Positions 51,052-60,192 of a stretch of 64,000 nucleotides of DNA are shown piece after piece. The DNA is from Paracoccaceae bacterium. Its GTDB lineage: Bacteria; Pseudomonadota; Alphaproteobacteria; Rhodobacterales; Rhodobacteraceae. Location: the NCBI GenBank assembly GCA_027492585.1, contig JAPUEK010000089.1, forward strand, positions 95,434 to 159,433, given 5' to 3'. Made by a program: the position numbers and the translations under genes. The first letter of the stretch is position 1, and each line of letters begins with the position of its first letter. Below the pieces are notes generated by a model. That model did not search any database. It was not told the origin of the DNA and saw only the letters and a list, made by a program, of their open reading frames with translations.

Positions 51052-52292
51052 TGGGGCGCTTCATCCTTGCCGATCTGCGGCGGCTCTGGGCCGGATCGGG
51101 GATCATGGTGCTGCTGATCGCCATGGCCGTGGCGCTTGGGATCGGCATCACCCTCCAGGAGCGCGCCCTGCGTCTCGGCAGCGCCCGCGCCTCGGAGAAG
51201 TTCGATCTGGTGATCGGCGCGCGAGGGAGCGAGACGCAGCTTGTCCTTTCCACCGTCTTCCTGCAACCGGCGGCTCTGCCGCTGGTGCCGGGTGCGGTGC
51301 TGGCCGGCTTGCAGGACGATCCCCGCGTGCTTTGGGCGGAGCCGGTGGGCTTCGGCGATTTCCACAAGGGCTATCCGGTGGTCGGCACCACGACCCGGCT
51401 GATTGCCGGCACCACCACCGGGCTGAGCGAGGGCCGTCTCTTTGCCGCCGAAGGTGACGCGGTGATCGGTGCGGCCGTGGCGCTCGCCCCCGGAGAGGAG
51501 ATCGTCCCGAGCCATGGCGAAGCCGCGCTCGGTGGTCATGACCATGAGGGCGTTCGCTACCGCGTCACGGGGAGGTTGCAGCCGACCGGCACCCCCTGGG
51601 ACCGTGCGATCCTCGTGCCGATCCAGGCGGTCTGGCATGTGCATGGGTTGGAAGAAGCGCATGGCACCGGGGAGGCGGACCACGAAGAGCATGAGGAGCC
51701 CGCCGGTTTCGATGCCGACGCGGCTTTGCGTGAAGACTGGACGGCGGCGGATCTGCCCGGCATCCCGGCCATTCTGGTGAAACCGGCCAGCATCGCCGAT
51801 GCCTACAAGCTGCGGCAGGAGTATCGGGTGAGGGAAAACACCAATGCCGTTTTCCCGGCAGAGGTCCTGACCGGGCTTTATGCGCTTCTGGGCGATGCAA
51901 GGCAGGTTCTGGCGGCGGTGGCAGGGGCGGCGCAGGGGCTGGTCGCGGCGGCGCTCTTGCTGGTCGCAGTGGTCCATATCGGGCAGCGCAGGCGGCAGAT
52001 CGGCGCGCTCAGGGCGCTTGGCGTGCCAAGTCCCGCGATCTTCCTGCTGGTCTGGACGGAGCTTTTCGCCCTTGTTTGCGCGGGCATCGCGCTCGGCTTT
52101 CTGGGAGGCGTGCTCGGGGCGACCCTGCTGTCGCGTTCCGTCGGGCGGGTCCAGGGATTCGATCTGCCGATCGAGATCGCTCCGGGCGATCTTGCCGGCC
52201 TCGCCATCCTCCTCGTCATCGCAGCCCTTGTTGCCGCCGCCCCCGCCTGGGCGGCCTATCGGCAATCGCCGGTGGCCAGTCTGCGCGCCTGA
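51051..52292 (+). CDS. FtsX/MacB-fold ABC permease with a His-rich periplasmic loop
   Basis: 413-residue permease. One span near the N-terminus (GIMVLLIAMAVALGIGITL), a large periplasmic domain, then three C-terminal spans with GQRRRQIGALRALGVPSPAIFLLVWTELFAL, the FtsX-type coupling region. The periplasmic domain has metal-friendly stretches: LGGHDHEGVRY, WHVHGLEEAHG and EADHEEHEEP. With the CPFC protein encoded ahead of it, I suspect handling of zinc or a metal-protein complex in the envelope, similar in layout to ZrgB-type permeases. Substrate is unproven; LolCE-like lipoprotein release is the alternative. Confidence 0.82.
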   Translation: MGRFILADLRRLWAGSGIMVLLIAMAVALGIGITLQERALRLGSARASEKFDLVIGARGSETQLVLSTVFLQPAALPLVPGAVLAGLQDDPRVLWAEPVGFGDFHKGYPVVGTTTRLIAGTTTGLSEGRLFAAEGDAVIGAAVALAPGEEIVPSHGEAALGGHDHEGVRYRVTGRLQPTGTPWDRAILVPIQAVWHVHGLEEAHGTGEADHEEHEEPAGFDADAALREDWTAADLPGIPAILVKPASIADAYKLRQEYRVRENTNAVFPAEVLTGLYALLGDARQVLAAVAGAAQGLVAAALLLVAVVHIGQRRRQIGALRALGVPSPAIFLLVWTELFALVCAGIALGFLGGVLGATLLSRSVGRVQGFDLPIEIAPGDLAGLAILLVIAALVAAAPAWAAYRQSPVASLRA

Positions 52293-52364
52293 GACCCCGC
52301 GACAGGAAAGCATCCCCGCGCTTTCCGCCTTGACCATCGCCCCCTTTGGCCCGATCCTGCCCGC

Positions 52365-52547
52365 GATGGTTCCTGGCCAAGCTTGCGCGGCCGGGTGAAA
52401 AGGGAACGTGGTGCGGTGCCGATCCGGTGCCAAATCCCCGACTGCCCCCGCAACTGTAAGCGGTGAGCGACCCCCGTTACCACTGGCCAGCGACAGCAGG
52501 CCGGGAAGGTGGGGAGAGCGTTGACCCGCGAAGTCAGGAGACCTGCC
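52365..52547 (+). promoter_or_regulatory. Cobalamin riboswitch ahead of the DUF1636-Btu operon
   Basis: All conserved boxes are in order: GATGGTTCC, GGGTGAAAAGGGAA, CGGTGCCAAATCCCCGACTG, CCCCCGCAACTGTAAGCGG, CCACTGG, CCGGGAAGGTGGGGAG and AGTCAGGAGACCTGCC. It ends 46 bases before the DUF1636 ATG, whose AAGGAG may be sequestered when B12 binds. Predicts low expression of the uptake genes in B12-replete cells. Confidence 0.93.
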
Positions 52548-52593
52548 ATCGAAAGAAGACCCACCGGGCGGGGCGTCCGGAAAGGAGATTTCG

Positions 52594-53034
52594 ATGGAAG
52601 ACGACAAAGGTCGGCCTGTGGCCACGCCTCCCTATGCCGTGGCGCAATCCACGCCGCATCAGATTCTGGTGTGCAAGGCCTGCAAACATTTCGGCAGCGC
52701 CTGTGCGCCTGGCTTCGCGCTGCTGAAGAAGCTGCGTGCGGCGGTCGCCGCCGCCAATCTCGGCGCGGATTTCGAGGTGACCGGAACCGCCTGTCTTGCG
52801 GGCTGCTCGCGGCCCTGCACGGTCGCCTGGCGCGCGACCGGCAAGGCGACCTGGCTGTTCGGCGATATCGACCCGGATGAGCCGATAGAGGATCTCATCG
52901 CCTTTTCGAGGCTTTACGCAAAGCTCGACGATGGCTGGTGCAGCGGGGCGGATTGCCCGCCCCGGCTCTGCGAGACGACGCTGGCGCGGATTCCGGCGGC
53001 AATCATCGTGACGCAGGAAGGGGTGCTGCAATGA
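52594..53034 (+). CDS. DUF1636 metal-binding protein, B12-operon associated
   Basis: 146 residues. Thioredoxin-like ferredoxin pattern with Cys clusters: ILVCKACKHFG, CAPGFALL, GTACLAGCSRPCTVAW (the conserved CLxxCxxPC) and CSGADCPPRLCETTL. DUF1636 proteins are regularly encoded with cobalamin genes under B12 riboswitches. Here the gene is first after the riboswitch and overlaps the ATPase gene by ATGA. An Fe-S or cobalt-handling role is possible but unproven. Confidence 0.88.
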   Translation: MEDDKGRPVATPPYAVAQSTPHQILVCKACKHFGSACAPGFALLKKLRAAVAAANLGADFEVTGTACLAGCSRPCTVAWRATGKATWLFGDIDPDEPIEDLIAFSRLYAKLDDGWCSGADCPPRLCETTLARIPAAIIVTQEGVLQ

Positions 53035-53822
53035 GCGCGCCTGATCCGATTCCCGCTCTCATGCTGCGCGATGTCTGCTGGGGGCCGCGCGGTCAGCCCG
53101 ATATCCTGCACGGGCTCAACTTTGTCATCCCTCAGGGGCAGATCGTTGCGATCTGCGGGGCGAACGGTGCCGGGAAATCCTCGCTCCTGCGGCTGATCTA
53201 CCGCTATCAGCCGCCCCGCAGCGGCACGGTGGCGCTGATGGGGCGCGATATCTGGCTGATGGACGGGCGCGAGGCGGCGCGGATCGTCGCCGTGGTGCTT
53301 CAGGAACAGCCGAGCGATTTCGCCCTGACCGCGCATCAGATCGTGGCGCTCGGGCGCCTGCCGCACCGCCGGCGCTGGGGGGCGGGTCTCGCCGCGGCGG
53401 GGGAGGCGGACATGGCGATCATCGACGCAGCGCTGGCCCGGATGGATCTGGCCGACAAGGCCACCCGCCCCTTCGGCACGCTTTCGGGGGGCGAAAAGCA
53501 GCGGGTCATGGTGGCCCGCGCCCTTGCACAGGAGCCGCAGGTGATCGTGCTCGACGAGCCGACCAACCATCTCGACATCCGCCATCAGCTTGAATTGCTG
53601 GCGCTCCTGCGCGGGCTTGGCCTGACGGTGATCGCCACGCTGCATGACCTGAGCCTTGCGGCGGAATTTGCCGAGCGGCTCCTTCTTCTGCATCAGGGGC
53701 GGCTGCTGGCGGATGGCCCGCCCGAAACCGCCCTGTCCGAGGCCAGCATCGCCGCCGCCTTCGACGTGCAGGCGCGGCTGGAACGCCCCGGCCCGGCCCC
53801 GCGCTTTTCCTTCCACCTGTAA
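53031..53822 (+). CDS. btuD: Cobalamin/cobinamide ABC transporter ATP-binding protein, BtuD-like
   Basis: 263-residue ATPase of the FecCD/BtuCD class. Walker A CGANGAGKSSLLRLIYRY, Q-loop VVLQEQPSDFALTAHQIVALGRLPHRRRWG, signature LSGGEKQRVMVARALAQE, Walker B VIVLDEPTNHLDIRHQLELL, switch His ATLHDLSLAAEF. The ATG overlaps the DUF1636 stop, so a longer in-frame reading was rejected. The B12 assignment comes from the riboswitch and DUF1636, since sequence alone would allow haem or siderophore. Confidence 0.87.
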   Translation: MSAPDPIPALMLRDVCWGPRGQPDILHGLNFVIPQGQIVAICGANGAGKSSLLRLIYRYQPPRSGTVALMGRDIWLMDGREAARIVAVVLQEQPSDFALTAHQIVALGRLPHRRRWGAGLAAAGEADMAIIDAALARMDLADKATRPFGTLSGGEKQRVMVARALAQEPQVIVLDEPTNHLDIRHQLELLALLRGLGLTVIATLHDLSLAAEFAERLLLLHQGRLLADGPPETALSEASIAAAFDVQARLERPGPAPRFSFHL

Positions 53823-53836
53823 CCCCTGAGGACCTC

Positions 53837-54769
53837 ATGCTGAAACTCGCCGTCACGGCTCTGCTTCTGTCCGCGACCGCCGCCGCCGCCTTTCCCGTCA
53901 CGGTGAAAAGCTGCAACCGCGACGTGACCTTCGACGCCGCTCCCACCCGCGCCATTTCCAACGACGTGAACCTGACCGAGATGATGCTGGTCCTGGGTCT
54001 TGCCGACCGCATGGTCGGCTATACCGGCATCTCCGGCTGGAAGACGCTCGATCCGGTGATGCGGGAAGGGGTGAAGGAACTGCCGGAGCTTTCCTCGCAA
54101 TATCCCTCGAAGGAGGTGCTCGCCGGGGCGGATGCCGATTTCTTCTTCGCCGGCTGGAACTACGGCATGAAGGTCGGCGGCGAGGTGACGCCCGAGACGC
54201 TCGCCCCCCTTGGCATCAAGGTCTACGAGCTGACCGAAAGCTGCATCCACATCGGGCCGAAAGCCAAAAGCTCCATGGCGGACATGTATGACGACCTTCT
54301 GAACCTCGGCACGATCTTCGGGGTGGAGGAGAAGGCCAAGGCGCTCGTCGACGGCTACAAGGCGCAACTGGCCGAGGTGACGAAGGATGTGGCCCATGCC
54401 GCCCCGCCGCGCGTCTTCGTCTACGATTCCGGAGAGGACAAGCCCTTTACCGCCGGCGCCTATGCCATGCCCACCGCACTGATCGAGGCGGCGGGGGGTG
54501 TGAACATCATGGAGGATCTCGACAAGAGCTGGGCCGAGATCGGCTGGGAGCCGGTGGTGGAGCGCAATCCGCAGGTGGTGGTCATTGTCAACTACGGCGA
54601 TGTGACCGCCGAGCAGAAGATCGCCTTCATGAAAGGCAATCCCGCGTTCGCCAACATCGACGCGGTGAAGAATGACCGCTTCGTGGTGCTGGATTATGTC
54701 GAGGCGACGCCCGGCCCGCGCAACATCAAGGCGGTTGAAACGCTGGTCGAGGGGCTGAAAGGGCTGTGA
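53837..54769 (+). CDS. btuF: Cobalamin-type periplasmic binding protein, BtuF-like
   Basis: 310-residue class III binding protein. Signal peptide MLKLAVTALLLSATAAAAFP; VKSCNRDVTFDAAPTRAISNDVNLTEMMLVLGLADRMVGYTGISGW; a connecting helix; RVFVYDSGEDKPFTAGAYAMPTALIEAAGGVNIMEDLDKSWAEIGWEPVVERNPQVVVI. This resembles the COG0614 proteins assigned to cobalamin or cobinamide in alphaproteobacteria. Encoded between the BtuD-like and BtuC-like genes under a cobalamin riboswitch. Confidence 0.87.
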   Translation: MLKLAVTALLLSATAAAAFPVTVKSCNRDVTFDAAPTRAISNDVNLTEMMLVLGLADRMVGYTGISGWKTLDPVMREGVKELPELSSQYPSKEVLAGADADFFFAGWNYGMKVGGEVTPETLAPLGIKVYELTESCIHIGPKAKSSMADMYDDLLNLGTIFGVEEKAKALVDGYKAQLAEVTKDVAHAAPPRVFVYDSGEDKPFTAGAYAMPTALIEAAGGVNIMEDLDKSWAEIGWEPVVERNPQVVVIVNYGDVTAEQKIAFMKGNPAFANIDAVKNDRFVVLDYVEATPGPRNIKAVETLVEGLKGL

Positions 54770-55773
54770 AGCTGGGTCTGATGCTGCTGGCCGGGGCGGT
54801 TCTTGCCGCCTCGGTCGTGCTGGCGGTTTCGGTGGGGGCGGTGCCGGTGCCGTTCGGCACGGTCTGGGCCATTGCTCTCCACCATTTCGCCCCCGGCCTC
54901 GTCACCCCGGACTGGAGCACCGGGCGCGGCAATATCGTCTGGGAAATCCGCTTTCCGCGGGTGCTGCTGGCGGGGCTGGTGGGGGCTGGGCTGGGCGGTG
55001 TCGGCGCGGCGCTTCAGGCGGTGACGCGCAATCCGCTGGCCGACCCGCATCTGCTGGGCATCTCTTCCGGCGGAGCCTTCGGGGCGATTCTGGCGCTGAT
55101 GCATACGGGGATGTTCCTCGGGCTTCTGACCGTGCCGCTTCTGGCCTTTGCCGGGGCGCTTTTGGCGACGATACTGGTTCTCGGCGTCGCGCGGATGGCG
55201 GGGGCGACGAGCGCGGACCGGCTGGTGCTGGCCGGCGTTTCCGTCAGCTTCGTGATCATGGCGGGGGCCAATGTGCTGATCTTTCTCGGCGATCCGCGGG
55301 CCACGCATACGGTGGTCTTCTGGATGCTGGGCGGGCTCGGCCTCGCGCAATGGTCGCATCTGCTGTGGCCGCTGGCGGTTCTTTTGCCCTGCGGGCTGTG
55401 GCTCTGGTCGCAATCGGGGGGGCTCAACGCCATGTCGCTTGGCGATGAGACGGCGGCGACGCTCGGGCTCGATCCGGGGCGCTTCCGCCTGTCGGTCTTC
55501 GTGGTGGCCGCGCTGATCACCGGGGTCATGGTGGCTTTCTCCGGGCTGATCGGCTTTGTCGGGCTGATGATGCCGCATCTGGTGCGGCTTCTCTGCGGGG
55601 GCGACAACGCCCGCGTGCTGCCCGGCTCGGCCTTTGCCGGGGGGATCTTCCTGATCTGGGCCGATGCCGTGGCGCGGGTGGTCATGGCGCCCGAGGACAT
55701 GCCCATCGGCGTCGTCACCGGGCTGGTCGGAGGGGTGTTCTTCATCTGGCAGATGGGGCGGCGCCGGAATTGA
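54766..55773 (+). CDS. btuC: Cobalamin-type ABC permease, BtuC-like
   Basis: 335 residues from a GTG at 54766 overlapping the binding-protein stop (GTGA). Ten-span BtuC fold: VWEIRFPRVLLAGLVGAGLGGVGAALQAVTRNPLADPHLLGISSGGAFGA, LAGVSVSFVIMAGANVLIFLGD, VVFWMLGGLGLAQW, LGDETAATLGLDPGRFRLSVF, AFSGLIGFVGLMMPHLVRLLCGGD and DMPIGVVTGLVGGVFFIW. Last gene of the riboswitch-controlled operon, followed closely by the B12-dependent methionine synthase genes. Confidence 0.9.
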   Translation: MKLGLMLLAGAVLAASVVLAVSVGAVPVPFGTVWAIALHHFAPGLVTPDWSTGRGNIVWEIRFPRVLLAGLVGAGLGGVGAALQAVTRNPLADPHLLGISSGGAFGAILALMHTGMFLGLLTVPLLAFAGALLATILVLGVARMAGATSADRLVLAGVSVSFVIMAGANVLIFLGDPRATHTVVFWMLGGLGLAQWSHLLWPLAVLLPCGLWLWSQSGGLNAMSLGDETAATLGLDPGRFRLSVFVVAALITGVMVAFSGLIGFVGLMMPHLVRLLCGGDNARVLPGSAFAGGIFLIWADAVARVVMAPEDMPIGVVTGLVGGVFFIWQMGRRRN

Positions 55774-55801
55774 ACGGGCGGGATATTCGATATTCCTCAT
55801 A

Positions 55802-55818
55802 ATGTTTCTGAGAAACAT
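55802..55818. promoter_or_regulatory. Perfect dyad ATGTTTC-TGA-GAAACAT upstream of metH
   Basis: A perfect 7-bp inverted repeat with a 3-base spacer, 69 bases before the methionine synthase ATG, in an AT-rich patch. It is a candidate operator for a methionine- or SAH-responsive regulator; the protein is not identified. Confidence 0.45.
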
Positions 55819-55886
55819 GAATTTCACCTCAAGTTGCGCTCGGGGTATCAGGAGCCTCCCGTTCCGAACCCCGTCAGGCTCAGGTC

Positions 55887-56924
55887 ATGTGCAGCTTCAT
55901 CCTTCCCCCGTCCGGTGCCGCCCGCAGGCTTGCCTCCCTCGCGCGGGAGCGCATCCTGATCCTGGACGGCGCCATGGGAACGCAGATCCAGGGCCTCGGC
56001 CTGTCGGAGGAGGATTACGGCGGCAAAGGCTCCGGCTGCGCCTGCCGCCATCATTCCGACCATCCGCAGAAGGGCAACAACGACCTGCTGATCCTGACCC
56101 AGCCCGAAGCGATAGAGGAGATCCATTTCCGCTATGCCATGGCCGGGGCGGATATCGTGGAGACGAACACCTTTTCGGCCACGACCATCGCGCAGGCCGA
56201 TTACGGGATGGAGGCAGCGGTCCATGATCTCAACGCGGAGGGCGCGCGGATCGTGCGGCGCGCGCTTGACCGGGCGACGGCCATCGACGGCAGGCCCCGC
56301 TTTGTCGCGGGGGCGGTCGGGCCGACCAACCGCACCGCCTCGCTCAGCCCGGATGTGAACGATCCCGGCTACCGGGCCGTCACCTTCGACGACCTGCGGA
56401 TCGCCTATGGCCAGCAGGTGCGCGGGCTGATCGCAGGCGGGGCGGACCTGATCCTGATCGAGACGATCTTCGACACGCTGAACGCCAAGGCCACGATCTT
56501 TGCCTGCATGGAGGCTTTCGCGGAGGCTGGCCAGCGTCTGCCGCTGATGATTTCCGGCACGATCACCGATGCCTCCGGGCGGACGCTTTCCGGCCAGACC
56601 CCGACCGCCTTCTGGTATTCGGTCGCCCATGCGCGGCCCTTTGCCGTGGGGCTGAACTGTGCGCTTGGCGCCGCCGCGATGCGGCCGCATCTGGCGGAGT
56701 TGTCGGGCGTGGCGGATACGTTCACCTGCGCTTATCCCAATGCCGGCCTGCCCAATGCCTTCGGCCAATATGACGAAGGCCCGGAGGAGACCGCCGCGCA
56801 GGTGGCGGATTTCGCGCGCGAAGGGTTGGTGAACGTGGTCGGCGGTTGCTGCGGCACCACGCCCGCGCATATCCGCGCCATTGCCGAGGCCGTGGCCGGC
56901 TTTGCCCCGAGGGTGCCGGCATGA
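55887..56924 (+). CDS. metH: Methionine synthase, homocysteine-binding polypeptide (split MetH, part 1)
   Basis: 345 residues equal to the first domain of B12-dependent methionine synthase. It binds zinc and homocysteine. [20 protein letters not shown] at the start, [27 protein letters not shown], and zinc Cys in [15 protein letters not shown] and [20 protein letters not shown]. The usual single MetH chain (~1220 residues) is cut here exactly at the domain border: this gene stops at 56924 and the rest starts at 56921 (ATGA). The two products must therefore associate or work in trans. SD is weak (CAGG). Confidence 0.93.
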   Translation: MCSFILPPSGAARRLASLARERILILDGAMGTQIQGLGLSEEDYGGKGSGCACRHHSDHPQKGNNDLLILTQPEAIEEIHFRYAMAGADIVETNTFSATTIAQADYGMEAAVHDLNAEGARIVRRALDRATAIDGRPRFVAGAVGPTNRTASLSPDVNDPGYRAVTFDDLRIAYGQQVRGLIAGGADLILIETIFDTLNAKATIFACMEAFAEAGQRLPLMISGTITDASGRTLSGQTPTAFWYSVAHARPFAVGLNCALGAAAMRPHLAELSGVADTFTCAYPNAGLPNAFGQYDEGPEETAAQVADFAREGLVNVVGGCCGTTPAHIRAIAEAVAGFAPRVPA

Positions 56925-59623
56925 CCCGCCTTCTGCGCCTTTCGGGGCTGGAGCCCTTCGTGCTTACCCCCGACATCCCCTTCGTGAACGTGGGGGAGCG
57001 CACGAATGTCACCGGCTCCGCCCGGTTCCGCAAGCTGATCACCAACCGCGATTATGCCGCCGCTCTGGAGGTCGCGCGCGATCAGGTCCGGAACGGCGCG
57101 CAGATCATCGACATCAACATGGACGAGGGACTGATCGACAGCCGGGCCGCCATGGTCGAATTCCTGAACCTTGTGGCGGCGGAGCCGGATATCGCCCGCG
57201 TGCCGGTGATGATCGACAGCTCCAAATGGGAGGTGATCGAGGCCGGGCTGAAATGCGTGCAGGGCAAGCCCGTCGTCAATTCGATCAGCCTGAAGGAGGG
57301 GGAGGCCGCCTTCCGCCACCATGCCGGACTGGTCATGGCCTATGGTGCGGCGGTCGTCGTCATGGCCTTCGACGAGCAGGGGCAGGCCGATACTTTCGCC
57401 CGCAAGACCGGGATCTGCGCGCGGGCCTATCGCATCCTCGTGGAGGAGATGGGCTTTCCGCCCGAGGACATCATCTTCGATCCCAACATCTTCGCCGTGG
57501 CGACCGGGATCGAGGAGCACAACAACTACGGCGTGGATTTCATCGAGGCGACGCGCTGGATCCGGGCCAACCTGCCCCATGCCCATGTCTCGGGCGGGGT
57601 GTCGAACCTCTCGTTCAGCTTTCGCGGCAACGAACCCGTGCGCGAGGCGATGCACGCCGTCTTCCTCTATCATGCCATTCAGGCGGGAATGGACATGGGC
57701 ATCGTCAACGCCGGGCAGTTGGCCGTCCTTGACCAGATCGACCCCGATCTGCGGGCGGCTTGCGAGGATGTGGTCCTGAACCGCCGCCCCGATGCGACCG
57801 AGCGGATGCTGGAGGTGGCCGAACGCTTCCGCGGCGGCGCGCGGGAAGAGAAGGTCCGCGACCTCGCCTGGCGCGGCTGGCCGGTGGAAAAGCGGCTCGA
57901 ACATGCGCTGGTGGGCGGCATCACCGAATTCATCGAGGCGGATACGGAGGAGGCGCGGCTTGCCGCCGATCGTCCGCTCCATGTCATCGAAGGGCCGCTG
58001 ATGGCGGGGATGAACGTGGTCGGCGACCTCTTCGGGGCGGGCAAGATGTTCCTGCCGCAGGTGGTGAAGTCGGCACGGGTGATGAAGCAGGCGGTCGCGG
58101 TCCTGTTGCCGCATATGGAGGCGGAGAAGGGCGGTGGCCAAAAGGCGGCGGGCAAGATCCTGATGGCCACGGTGAAAGGCGATGTGCATGACATCGGCAA
58201 GAACATCGTCGGCGTTGTCCTTGCCTGCAACAATTACGAGATCGTCGATCTGGGCGTGATGGTGCCGCCGCAGAAGATCCTTGAGGTGGCGCGGGCCGAA
58301 AAAGTGGATGCCATCGGGCTGTCGGGCCTGATCACGCCCTCTCTGGACGAGATGGTCCATATGGCAGCCGAGATGGAGCGTGAAGGCTTTTCGATCCCGT
58401 TGCTGATCGGCGGGGCCACCACGTCGAAAGTGCATACGGCCGTGAAGATCGCGCCGCGCTATTCCGGCCCGGCGGTCTATGTGACGGATGCGAGCCGGGC
58501 GGTCGGGGTGGTCGGCAGCCTGCTGTCCGACAGCCAGAGGACCGGCTTCACCCAAGGCATCCGCGCCGAATATGCCGAGGTGGCGGAGCGGCATGAGCGG
58601 GCCGAACGCGCCAAGCTGCGTCTGCCGCTGGCCACGGCCCGCGCCAATGCGCTGAAGATCGACTGGGCGGGCTATGCGCCGCCCGCGCCCGCCTTCACTG
58701 GTGCGCGGGTGGTGGATGACTGGGATCTGGCGGAAATCGCGCGCTATATCGACTGGACGCCCTTCTTCCAGACATGGGAGCTGAAGGGCGTCTATCCGAA
58801 GATCCTCGACGATCCGGCACAGGGGGAGGCGGCGCGCGCGCTTTTCGCCGACGCGCAGGCGATGTTGCAACGGATCATCGGGGAGAAATGGTTCGGCCCG
58901 CGCGCCGTCGTCGGCTTCTGGCCGGCCAATTCCGCGGGCGATGACATCCGGCTGTTTGCAGATGCCGGTCGGGAGGAGGAACTGGCAAGCCTGCACACCC
59001 TGCGCCAGCAACATGCGAAACGCGAAGGCCGGCCCAATGTCGCGCTCTCGGATTTCGTGGCGCCGGAGGGGGTTGCCGATTGGGTCGGTGGCTTCGTCGT
59101 GACCGCAGGCCCGGAGGAGGCGGAGATTGCCGCCCGCTTTGACCGCGCCAATGACAATTACTCCTCCATCCTCGTCAAGGCGCTTGCCGACCGCTTTGCC
59201 GAGGCCATGGCCGAGCGGCTGCATGAACGGGTCCGCAAGGAGTTCTGGGGCTATGCGCCGGAGGAAGCCTTCCAGCCGGCGGAGCTCATCGGCGAGCCCT
59301 ATCGCGGCATCCGCCCCGCGCCGGGCTATCCTGCCCAGCCCGACCACACCGAAAAGCTGACGCTGTTCCGCTTGCTCGACGCTGAAAAAGCGACGGGCGT
59401 GGTGCTGACCGAAAGCATGGCGATGTGGCCCGGTTCCTCGGTTTCGGGGCTTTATATCGGCCATCCGGAGGCCTATTACTTCGGTGTCGCCAAGGTCGAA
59501 CGCGATCAGGCGGAGGATTATGCCCGCCGCAAGGGCATGTCGCTGACCGAGGCGGAACGCTGGCTCGCGCCGATCCTGAACTATCAGCCAACCGATGTGG
59601 CAAAGATGCAATCGGCGGCCTGA
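56921..59623 (+). CDS. metH: Methionine synthase, folate/B12/activation polypeptide (split MetH, part 2)
   Basis: 900 residues from the ATG at 56921. Methyl-THF domain: [65 protein letters not shown]12 cap and binding domains: the DxHxxG loop [38 protein letters not shown] and [18 protein letters not shown]-terminal SAM-dependent activation domain: [19 protein letters not shown], the RxxxGY element [15 protein letters not shown] (usual Cys of PACPDHTEK is Gln) and [16 protein letters not shown]. All domains after the first are present, so reactivation should work without a separate reactivase. Confidence 0.94.
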   Translation: MTRLLRLSGLEPFVLTPDIPFVNVGERTNVTGSARFRKLITNRDYAAALEVARDQVRNGAQIIDINMDEGLIDSRAAMVEFLNLVAAEPDIARVPVMIDSSKWEVIEAGLKCVQGKPVVNSISLKEGEAAFRHHAGLVMAYGAAVVVMAFDEQGQADTFARKTGICARAYRILVEEMGFPPEDIIFDPNIFAVATGIEEHNNYGVDFIEATRWIRANLPHAHVSGGVSNLSFSFRGNEPVREAMHAVFLYHAIQAGMDMGIVNAGQLAVLDQIDPDLRAACEDVVLNRRPDATERMLEVAERFRGGAREEKVRDLAWRGWPVEKRLEHALVGGITEFIEADTEEARLAADRPLHVIEGPLMAGMNVVGDLFGAGKMFLPQVVKSARVMKQAVAVLLPHMEAEKGGGQKAAGKILMATVKGDVHDIGKNIVGVVLACNNYEIVDLGVMVPPQKILEVARAEKVDAIGLSGLITPSLDEMVHMAAEMEREGFSIPLLIGGATTSKVHTAVKIAPRYSGPAVYVTDASRAVGVVGSLLSDSQRTGFTQGIRAEYAEVAERHERAERAKLRLPLATARANALKIDWAGYAPPAPAFTGARVVDDWDLAEIARYIDWTPFFQTWELKGVYPKILDDPAQGEAARALFADAQAMLQRIIGEKWFGPRAVVGFWPANSAGDDIRLFADAGREEELASLHTLRQQHAKREGRPNVALSDFVAPEGVADWVGGFVVTAGPEEAEIAARFDRANDNYSSILVKALADRFAEAMAERLHERVRKEFWGYAPEEAFQPAELIGEPYRGIRPAPGYPAQPDHTEKLTLFRLLDAEKATGVVLTESMAMWPGSSVSGLYIGHPEAYYFGVAKVERDQAEDYARRKGMSLTEAERWLAPILNYQPTDVAKMQSAA

Positions 59624-59660
59624 TCGGCGAAGTTACCCCCTACTAATGCCATTACACCCG

Positions 59661-59689
59661 TTGACCGCATCAAGATATGGTGTCTTTAT
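59661..59689 (+). promoter_or_regulatory. Candidate promoter of the riboswitch-nrd transcript
   Basis: TTGACC (59661-59666), 17-base spacer, CTTTAT (59684-59689), 10 bases before the first riboswitch box. The -35 is good, the -10 weak. Confidence 0.4.
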
Positions 59690-59696
59690 CGCCTTG

Positions 59697-59848
59697 TCAT
59701 GGTTCCCCCGACAGACTCGGGGGTGAAAAGGGAAGCCGGTGCAATGCCGGCGCTGCCCCCGCAACTGTAAGCGCGGAGCGAGGCTGAACGGCCACTGGGA
59801 AACCGGGAAGGCCAGCCGAGCATCGAGGCGCGAGTCAGGAGACCTGCC
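59697..59848 (+). promoter_or_regulatory. Cobalamin riboswitch ahead of class Ib ribonucleotide reductase
   Basis: Boxes in order: ATGGTTCC, GGGTGAAAAGGGAAGCCGG, TGCAATGCCGGCGCTGCCC, CCGCAACTGTAAGCG, GGCCACTGGGAAACCGGG and GAGTCAGGAGACCTGCC. It ends 112 bases before nrdH. Predicts that B12 shuts off this B12-independent reductase, presumably because a B12-dependent class II enzyme (NrdJ) is encoded elsewhere. Confidence 0.95.
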
Positions 59849-59960
59849 GTGACGCAAACGACGACCGCGCGGCGGGCGCGGGCTGTGGTTGGATCGGGTC
59901 TTGCCCGATTGCTGCCCTGCCCGTTCCCCCCGGAGCCATAACAACATCGAGGGACAAGGC

Positions 59961-60182
59961 ATGACCATCACCGTTTACTCCAAACCCGCTTGCGTTCAAT
60001 GCACCGCCACGACGCGCGCGCTCGACGCCCGCGGGATCGCCTATCATGTGATCGACCTGACGGCGGATGAGGCGGCGATGGAGAGGGTGGTGGCCATGGG
60101 CTATCGTCAGGCCCCGGTGGTGGTGGCCGGTGACGCGCATTGGGCGGGCTTTCGCCCGGACATGATCGGCCGCCTGTCCTGA
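59961..60182 (+). CDS. nrdH: NrdH glutaredoxin-like electron donor
   Basis: 73-residue thioredoxin-reductase-dependent redoxin that re-reduces NrdE. It starts [21 protein letters not shown] with the CVQC active site (residues 11-14), then [43 protein letters not shown], the NrdH cis-Pro and WAGFRPD C-terminus. ATG at 59961 (GAGGGA upstream) is chosen; the longer in-frame reading enters the leader. First gene of nrdHIE. Confidence 0.95.
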   Translation: MTITVYSKPACVQCTATTRALDARGIAYHVIDLTADEAAMERVVAMGYRQAPVVVAGDAHWAGFRPDMIGRLS

Positions 60183-60192
60183 GTGCAGGCGG

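Noticed and set aside
56732..59611. 959-codon open frame antisense to metH part 2
   Set aside because: Shadow frame with His/Arg/Asp bias; the plus-strand MetH domains are unambiguous.
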